From Streptomyces graminofaciens (GTDB lineage Bacteria; Actinomycetota; Actinomycetes; Streptomycetales; Streptomycetaceae), in contig NZ_AP018448.1 of assembly GCF_030294945.1 (NCBI RefSeq), forward strand, positions 9,272,501 through 9,336,500: 64,000 bases of DNA. The letters run 5' to 3'. The position numbers and the translations under genes are program-made. The notes below the pieces were generated by a model. It saw only the letters and a program-made list of their open reading frames with translations. It did not search any database and was not told the DNA's origin. Within the stretch, counting starts at the first letter, position 1. Every line of letters starts with the position of its first letter. Below are positions 58,587 to 64,000 of the stretch, one piece after another.

Positions 58587-59621
58587 ATGCGTGTGTTCCG
58601 AAAGACGTGGGGGACACCAATCCGGTGGCCCTGGTCCAGGAGGCCGCGAATACGGCGGCCGGGGCCGCGGGAGGGGCACAGACGGCCGCGGTGGCGGCCG
58701 GGGCCGACGCGGGTCGGTGCACGGCTGCCGCGGTCGGCAGGAAAACGTGTACGACGGCTGCCGCGGCCCGTCCTCCTCGCCCTCGCCTGCCTCCCCGGGC
58801 TGGCCGCGGTGCTCGCGCTGGTGCTGTGCGCGATCGGTGTGGACCGTACGGCCGCCCGTGCCGCCCGGTCCGCCGCGGCCCGGTCCGCCGCCCCCGGGCA
58901 CCAGGCGCCCAGGCCGCCCATCGTGCCGAGGGACCGCTGGCTGGACGGGGACGCGCGCAGCCAGCCGCCCGCCCGCTACGACGATCAGGTCTCCGCCGTC
59001 TTCGTGCACCACACCGACTCGCCCAACGGCTACGACTGCGCCGACGCGCCCCGCATCATCCGCTACCTCTACGCGGGCCAGACCGGCGCCAGGCACTGGG
59101 ACGACATCGGCTACAACTTCCTCGTCGACCGCTGCGGCACCATCTACGAGGGCCGCGCCGGCGGCATCGACCGCGCCGTCACCGGTGCCCACACCCAGGG
59201 CTTCAACCACCGCACCGCGGGCATCGCCGCCCTCGGCACGTTCACGGCGGGCGTCGAGGTCCCCCGCGCGATGACCGACGCGATCGCCGCCCTCGCCGCC
59301 TGGAAGCTCGGCCTCTCGGACATCGACCCGCGCGGCAGCGTACGTCTCACCTCCAGCAACAGCCTCAGCCGCTACGCCGCCGGCACCACCGCCCTGCTGC
59401 CCACCCTCGCGGGCCACAGCGACGGCTACATGACCAGCTGCCCGGGCGCGGCCCTCGCCGCCCACCTCCCCGCGATCAGGGAACTGGCGGCCCGCCTCCA
59501 GGGCCGGGTTCCGGAGGTCCGAGGGGCCATGGCAGCCACCGGAACGGTCGCGGGAACGGCCACGGGGCGGGCCTCAGGAACGATCACAGGAATGCCACAG
59601 GGGACTCAGGGGGCGCACTGA
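58587..59621 (+). CDS. Membrane-anchored N-acetylmuramoyl-L-alanine amidase
   Basis: A 344-residue cell-wall enzyme. A basic N-terminal region with a membrane anchor (VLLALACLPGLAAVLALVLC) leads to the amidase_2/PGRP domain: SAVFVHHTDSPN (zinc His), YNFLVDRCGTIYEGRAGG, AHTQGFN (zinc His region) and SDGYMTSCPGAALAAHLP (zinc Cys). The C-terminal tail is a low-complexity Ala/Gly/Thr run. ATG follows a G-rich site. Divergent from the MarP-like protease. Confidence 0.9.
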   Translation: MRVFRKTWGTPIRWPWSRRPRIRRPGPREGHRRPRWRPGPTRVGARLPRSAGKRVRRLPRPVLLALACLPGLAAVLALVLCAIGVDRTAARAARSAAARSAAPGHQAPRPPIVPRDRWLDGDARSQPPARYDDQVSAVFVHHTDSPNGYDCADAPRIIRYLYAGQTGARHWDDIGYNFLVDRCGTIYEGRAGGIDRAVTGAHTQGFNHRTAGIAALGTFTAGVEVPRAMTDAIAALAAWKLGLSDIDPRGSVRLTSSNSLSRYAAGTTALLPTLAGHSDGYMTSCPGAALAAHLPAIRELAARLQGRVPEVRGAMAATGTVAGTATGRASGTITGMPQGTQGAH

Positions 59622-59684
59622 AGTTGCCGCCCTACCTTCTTCCTCGTACGCACGGGGCGTACGCATCGACCGGAGGTGGGGAAA

Positions 59685-59963
59685 ATGAGCAGCACTCGCA
59701 CCACGCACCCGAGGAAGTCCTGGTCCTCCGCCCTGCGGAGCCCCTGGACGGTGGCCTGCGCGACCGTGGCCGTCGTGCTCGGACCGGCCGCCGTCACCGC
59801 GTCCGCGCTGGAGCGGGCCAACTCGGCACCGATGTATGGCGCGTCCGCACCCGAGCGCCCCGAGCCGGGCCGCGAACGCCACCACGTCGAGCCGTACACC
59901 GCCGCGCAGTACGCGTACCTGCCGCGCTCCGCGAGCCGTACGGTCCCCGGGGTCAGGGCCTGA
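59685..59963 (+). CDS. Small secreted or membrane-bound hypothetical, 92 residues
   Basis: A basic start (MSSTRTTHPRKSW), one hydrophobic helix (PWTVACATVAVVLGPAAV), then a Pro/Glu/His-rich tail. GGAGG lies eight bases before ATG 59685. Its last 11 bases overlap the convergent DUF4240 gene. Family unknown. Confidence 0.72.
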   Translation: MSSTRTTHPRKSWSSALRSPWTVACATVAVVLGPAAVTASALERANSAPMYGASAPERPEPGRERHHVEPYTAAQYAYLPRSASRTVPGVRA

Positions 59964-60471
59964 ACCGCTCCCACAGCTTGGGGTAGCGCTCCGCGAGCAC
60001 CGACTCGTTCTCGAAGTCGAGCGGCGCGCCCTCGGGTTCGCCGGGCGGGGGCGGGATGCCGAGGTCCGGGGCGACCACACCGGTGAGCTGCTCGTACGCC
60101 TCGTCCGCCGCGTACCCCAGCTCCTCGCCGTCCCCGTCGATCTCCTCGTCGAAGTCGGGCAGCAGATCGGCGAGCGAGTCCGGGTCGTGCACCCCGCCCT
60201 CGAAGATTTCCCGGCCCTGGCCGATCAGCCAGCACCGGAAGAAGTCGAACGCGTCGTCGCTGGCCCCGTCGAGCAGCACCCAGGCGGCGCCCCACACGTC
60301 CCAGCTGTACGCGCGGTTGTAACGCGATTCGAAGTGCCGGGCGAAGTCCAGCACGGACTCCGGGTCCAGCCGGCCGAGCCGTTCCACGAGCAGATCGGCG
60401 TGCTCCTCGGGATCGCCCTCGGCGGCCTCGCGGGTGGTGTCCACCAGCTCCCAGAACTCCGTCTCGTCCAT
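59953..60471 (-). CDS. DUF4240 domain protein
   Basis: A 172-residue acidic cytoplasmic protein. MDETEFWELVDTTREAAEGD, the ESVLDFARHFESR segment, GAAWVLLDGASDDAFDFFR and CWLIGQGREIFEGGVHDPD are the DUF4240 pattern. Family role unknown; in some bacteria it occurs with toxin-immunity genes. Start is ATG 60471; a GTG one codon earlier is possible. Convergent with the small secreted gene. Confidence 0.9.
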   Translation of the reverse strand: MDETEFWELVDTTREAAEGDPEEHADLLVERLGRLDPESVLDFARHFESRYNRAYSWDVWGAAWVLLDGASDDAFDFFRCWLIGQGREIFEGGVHDPDSLADLLPDFDEEIDGDGEELGYAADEAYEQLTGVVAPDLGIPPPPGEPEGAPLDFENESVLAERYPKLWERFRP

Positions 60472-60527
60472 CACGCGTCAAGCATCGGGCCTGCGCGGGT
60501 GGGGCGCACGTGGAGTGGGGCGGATTG

Positions 60528-61589
60528 TTATGTCTCGTACGAAGTGTTGTGCGTGTCGTGGGTGTCGTGTGTGTCCTGTGGGCCGCGGGGTGTTCGGTAC
60601 AGCGTGGCCAGCCGGCGCGCGTCCTCGGCGAAACGTGTCCGCAGGCTCTCCGGTGCCAGTACCTCGACCTCCGGTCCGAGCGCCGTGAGCTGAGCGCGGG
60701 CGACCTCATCGGACTCCACCGGAAGGGTCAGTGTCACCCATCCGTCGTCCTCCGGGGGGCCCGCTGTCTTCTGTGCCTCCCGCGCGGAGACGGGATCGAC
60801 GGCGTGCGACAGTCCGCGCAGCCCGCGCGGGGAGAGACGGAGCACGACCTCCGTGCGCAGGATCGAACGGGCGAACTGTTCGGCGTGTTCGTCCCAGAAG
60901 CCGGCCAGGTCGAACGTCTCGTCCCGGGTGAACCGCTCCGGGGCGGGCGTGATCGAGGTGAAGCGGTCGATGCGGTAGACGCGGTACGCCCCGTGCTTGT
61001 GGTTGTCTTCGCCCTCCTCCTGTTTCGCCACCCGCGCGCACAGGTACCAGACGCCCGCCTTGAGTACGAGCCCGTACGGGTCCAGCTGTCGTTCCACCTC
61101 GGTCTCGCGGCTGCGGTACCGGGCGACGATCCGGCGGTCGTCCCACACCGTGTCGGCGACGGTGGGGAGGAGGTCGGGGGTCTTCGGCTGCTTGAACCAG
61201 TCCGGTGCGTCCAGGTGGAAGCGCTGGGCGGCGCTGTGGGAGGCGTCGCGGAGGGAGGGCAGGAGGGCGGCGGACACCTTGAGGCGGGCGGCCGAGGCTG
61301 CGTCCTCCAGGCCCATCTCGCGTAGCGCGCCCGGTACACCGCTGAGGAACAGCGCCTCGGCCTCGCTGCGCGCGAGGCCGGTGAGGCGGGTGCGGTAGCC
61401 GCCGATGAGCCGGTAGCCGCCGGTGCGGCCGCGGTCCGCGTACACCGGGACGCCGGCTTCGGAGAGCGCCTGGGCGTCGCGGGTGACGGTGCGCTCGGAG
61501 ACCTCCAGTTCGCGGGCGAGTTCGGCGGCGGTCATGGAGGGGCGGGACTGGAGGAGCAACACCATTTTGATGAGGCGGGCGGCACGCAT
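60528..61589 (-). CDS. WYL-domain transcriptional regulator (YafY-type)
   Basis: A 353-residue regulator. Residues about 1-60 form an HTH_11 DNA-binding domain (IKMVLLLQSRPSMTAAELA, EVSERTVTRDAQALSEAG). A WYL domain follows (LVLKAGVWYLCARVAKQEE, YRVYRIDRFTSI) with a C-terminal WCX part. WYL domains bind small ligands or nucleic acid ends. The C-terminal tail is a repeat (DTHDTHDTHNTS) encoded by 9-bp units. Start ATG 61589. Confidence 0.9.
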   Translation of the reverse strand: MRAARLIKMVLLLQSRPSMTAAELARELEVSERTVTRDAQALSEAGVPVYADRGRTGGYRLIGGYRTRLTGLARSEAEALFLSGVPGALREMGLEDAASAARLKVSAALLPSLRDASHSAAQRFHLDAPDWFKQPKTPDLLPTVADTVWDDRRIVARYRSRETEVERQLDPYGLVLKAGVWYLCARVAKQEEGEDNHKHGAYRVYRIDRFTSITPAPERFTRDETFDLAGFWDEHAEQFARSILRTEVVLRLSPRGLRGLSHAVDPVSAREAQKTAGPPEDDGWVTLTLPVESDEVARAQLTALGPEVEVLAPESLRTRFAEDARRLATLYRTPRGPQDTHDTHDTHNTSYET

Positions 61590-61659
61590 GGGGTCATGAT
61601 GCCGGGGGTGGTGAACGGGAGGGGGGTTCGCCCCCGCCGCGGGGTTTGCCGGCGGGTTG

Positions 61660-61719
61660 CGGGTTCGATCGGGTTGCTCGCGCTCTTCCCCGCGCCCCAT
61701 GAGGGGCGCGGGGAAGAGC
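61660..61719 (-). terminator. aceE terminator inside a REP-like element (17-bp perfect stem)
   Basis: GCTCTTCCCCGCGCCCC (61682-61698) pairs perfectly with 61703-61719, loop ATGA, 9 bases after the aceE stop. The core TTCCCCGCGCCCC is the REP-like motif, so the repeat serves here as terminator. Confidence 0.85.
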
Positions 61720-61727
61720 CGTGGCCT

Positions 61728-64000
61728 TTACAGCCCGTACCGCTCCCGGGCTTCCTTCACCGCCGTTGCCTTGACCTCGCCGCGGCGGGCCAGTTGGGCC
61801 AGGGCGGCGACGACCACCGACTGCGCGTCGACGCCGAAGTGGCGGCGGGCCGCCTCGCGGGTGTCGGAGAGGCCGAAGCCGTCCGCGCCCAGCGAGGAGT
61901 AGTCCTGCTCGACCCACTGCGCGATCTGGTCGGGAACCTGACGCATGTAGTCGGAGACCGCCAGCACCGGGCCGTCCGCGCCCTGGAGGGCCTGACGGAC
62001 GTAGGGCACTCGCTCCTCGCCGCGCAGGAGCGCAGCGTCCGCGTCCAGCGCGTCCCGGCGCAGCTCGCTCCAGGAGGTGGCCGACCAGACGTCCGCTGCC
62101 ACGCCCCATTCCTCCGCGAGCAGCTTCTGCGCCTCCAGGACCCAGTGGATCGCCGTGCCGGAGCTGAGCAGCTGGATGCGCGGGGCGTTCGCCGCCGCCA
62201 CGTCCACACCGGCCGACTCCGCCGTGTTGAAGCGGTACAGGCCCTTGACGATGCCCTCGTCGATGCCCGGGGCGGCCGGCTTGGCCGGCTGCGGCATCGG
62301 CTCGTTGTAGACGGTGAGGTAGTAGAAGACGTTCGGGTCCTCGCCCGGGGCCGCCTCGCCGTACATCCGGCGCAGACCGTCCTTGACGATCGTCGCGACC
62401 TCGTACGCGAACGCCGGGTCGTACGTCAGCGCCGCCGGGTTCGTCGCCGCGATCACCGGAGAGTGACCGTCGGCGTGCTGGAGGCCCTCGCCCGTCAGGG
62501 TCGTACGGCCGGCCGTCGCACCGACGAGGAAACCACGGCCGAGCTGGTCGCCGAGCTGCCACATCTGGTCGGCCGTGCGCTGCCAGCCGAACATCGAGTA
62601 GAAGATGTAGAAGGGGATCATCGCCTCACCGTGCGTGGAGTACGCGGTGGACGCGGCGATGAAGTCCGCCATGGAACCGGCCTCGGTGATCCCCTCGTTG
62701 AGGATCTGGCCGTCCTTGGCCTCCTTGTAGTACATCAGCTGGTCGCGGTCGACCGGCTCGTACGTCTGGCCCTTGGGGGAGTAGATCCCGAGGGACGGGA
62801 AGAGCGACTCCATGCCGAAGGTGCGCGCCTCGTCCGGGACGATCGGCACCCAGCGCCTCCCCGTCTGCTTGTCGCGGACCAGGTCCTTGACCAGGCGGAC
62901 GAAGGCCATGGTCGTCGCCACGCTCTGCGAGCCGGAGCCCTTGTCGAAGGCGGCGAACGTCTTGTCGGCGGCGGCCGGGAGGGGGGCCAGCGCGTGCGTA
63001 CGGCGGGCCGGGGCCGGGCCGCCGAGGGCCGCGCGGCGCTCCTGGAGGTAGCGGACCTCGGGGGAGTCGGCGCCGGGGTGGCCGTAGGGGACGACCCCGT
63101 CGACGAACTGAGCGTCGGAGATCGGCAGTTCCAGCAGGTCGCGCATTGTCCTGAACTCGTCCACCGACAGCTTCTTCATCTGGTGGTTGGCGTTCTTCGA
63201 CGCGAAGCCCTCGCCGAGGGTGTGGCCCTTGACGGTCTGGGCCAGGATGACGGTCGGCGCGCCCTTGAACTCGACGGCGGCCTTGTACGCGGCGTACACC
63301 TTGCGGGCCTCGTGACCACCGCGGGAGAGGTGGAAACACTCGAGGATCTTGTCGTCGGACAGCAGCTTCGCCATCTCGACGAGCGCCGGGTCGGCGCCGA
63401 AGAAGTCCTGGCGGATGTAGGCGGCGTCGCGGGTCTGGTACGTCTGCACCTGGGCGTCCGGCACCTGGCGCAGGCGGCGTACGAGCGCGCCCGTGGTGTC
63501 GAGCTGGAACAGCTCGTCCCAGGCCGAACCCCACAGCGTCTTGACGACGTTCCAGCCGGCGCCGCGGAACTGGGCCTCCAGCTCCTGCACGATCTTGAAG
63601 TTCGCGCGGACCGGGCCGTCGAGGCGCTGCAGGTTGCAGTTGATGACGAAGGTCAGGTTGTCGAGACCCTCGCGGGAGGCCAGGGCGAGTGCCGCCGTGG
63701 ACTCGGGCTCGTCCATCTCGCCGTCACCGAGGAAGGCCCAGACGTGGGACGCGGAGACGTCCTTGATGCCGCGGTTGGTCAGATACCGGTTGAAGCGCGC
63801 CTGGTAGATCGCCGACAGCGGGCCGAGGCCCATCGACACCGTCGGGAACTCCCACAGCCAGGGCAGGCGGCGGGGGTGCGGGTACGACGGGAGGCCGTTG
63901 CCGCCCGACTCGCGGCGGAAGTTGTCGAGGTGGTCCTCGTTCAGGCGGCCGTCGAGGAAGGCGCGGGCGTAGATGCCGGGGGAGGCGTGGCCCTGGATGT
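61728..64000 (-). CDS. aceE: Pyruvate dehydrogenase E1 component AceE (homodimeric type), 3' part
   Basis: The thiamin-diphosphate E1 of the pyruvate dehydrogenase complex, decarboxylating pyruvate and passing acetyl to lipoylated E2. About 757 codons are visible and the frame is open to the right edge, so the start lies outside. At the visible N-terminal side is QGHASPGIYARAFLDGRLNE (split here as GHASPGIYARAFLDG). The TPP motif is GDGEMDEPES, then NCNLQRLDGPVRANFK. Later parts include GAGSMADFIAAST-like and YSMFGWQRTADQMWQLGDQ (split). The long single-chain form is the homodimeric type known in actinobacteria. It needs lipoate made by LipA/LipB at 50-52 kb. Confidence 0.97.
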   Translation of the reverse strand, partial: IQGHASPGIYARAFLDGRLNEDHLDNFRRESGGNGLPSYPHPRRLPWLWEFPTVSMGLGPLSAIYQARFNRYLTNRGIKDVSASHVWAFLGDGEMDEPESTAALALASREGLDNLTFVINCNLQRLDGPVRANFKIVQELEAQFRGAGWNVVKTLWGSAWDELFQLDTTGALVRRLRQVPDAQVQTYQTRDAAYIRQDFFGADPALVEMAKLLSDDKILECFHLSRGGHEARKVYAAYKAAVEFKGAPTVILAQTVKGHTLGEGFASKNANHQMKKLSVDEFRTMRDLLELPISDAQFVDGVVPYGHPGADSPEVRYLQERRAALGGPAPARRTHALAPLPAAADKTFAAFDKGSGSQSVATTMAFVRLVKDLVRDKQTGRRWVPIVPDEARTFGMESLFPSLGIYSPKGQTYEPVDRDQLMYYKEAKDGQILNEGITEAGSMADFIAASTAYSTHGEAMIPFYIFYSMFGWQRTADQMWQLGDQLGRGFLVGATAGRTTLTGEGLQHADGHSPVIAATNPAALTYDPAFAYEVATIVKDGLRRMYGEAAPGEDPNVFYYLTVYNEPMPQPAKPAAPGIDEGIVKGLYRFNTAESAGVDVAAANAPRIQLLSSGTAIHWVLEAQKLLAEEWGVAADVWSATSWSELRRDALDADAALLRGEERVPYVRQALQGADGPVLAVSDYMRQVPDQIAQWVEQDYSSLGADGFGLSDTREAARRHFGVDAQSVVVAALAQLARRGEVKATAVKEARERYGL

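Overview
The window is high-GC DNA with strong Shine-Dalgarno sites, frequent GTG starts and a core gene order typical of a Streptomyces chromosome (glnE, mal regulon, glnII, glnA, lipA/lipB, aceE). I see no rRNA, tRNA, CRISPR array, integrase or transposase. It reads as chromosomal core sequence with small strain-variable insertions, mostly minisatellite arrays and dispersed palindromic repeats.

Layout. (1) 1-3.9 kb: a 12-bp minisatellite, glnE, and a decayed 3' remnant of an MBL-fold hydrolase gene. (2) 3.9-4.7 kb: a PAP2-type membrane protein. (3) 4.9-19.8 kb: a maltodextrin/starch block. malR is divergent from malE-malF-malG-alpha-glucosidase, followed by a HAD hydrolase, a secreted alpha-amylase and an 1811-residue secreted enzyme with an amylase and a pullulanase catalytic domain. 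CTTGCA motifs lie upstream of malE, the amylase and the pullulanase, which suggests one MalR regulon. The two secreted enzymes cut starch, MalEFG import the dextrins and the alpha-glucosidase finishes them; the transport ATPase is not in the window. (4) 19.8-30.2 kb: a PP2C phosphatase with a degenerate receiver, a CHMI-family protein, a TetR regulator, a sigma-like membrane protein, a GH89 alpha-N-acetylglucosaminidase, a lipoprotein and a DUF1996 protein. (5) 30.5-48 kb: glnII and glnA with GlnR-type operators, an orphan OmpR-type regulator next to glnII, a MarR/hydrolase divergent pair, a winged-helix AlkZ-like protein, a DUF2252 protein preceded by a 24-bp repeat ORF, an alpha/beta-hydrolase-kinase fusion and the pspAB-htpX pair. 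(6) 48-53.8 kb: RDD and DUF4191 membrane proteins, lipA and lipB, and a TPR regulator. (7) 53.8-64 kb: a FAD oxidoreductase, a TIGR01777 epimerase, a GNAT, a MarP-like membrane serine protease, an amidase, a DUF4240 protein, a WYL regulator and the 3' part of aceE, running off the right edge.

Two functional themes stand out. Nitrogen: both glutamine synthetases and the GlnE adenylyltransferase lie within 48 kb, glnA carrying a canonical GlnR box and glnII a looser one. Lipoate: lipA and lipB lie about 10 kb from aceE, whose complex needs lipoylated E2. The window is also rich in perfect hairpins, many at convergent gene ends. No entirely new defence or mobile system is evident; the most unusual items are the hydrolase-kinase fusion, the repeat ORF coupled to DUF2252, the sigma-like/secreted fusion and the dispersed palindromic repeat family.
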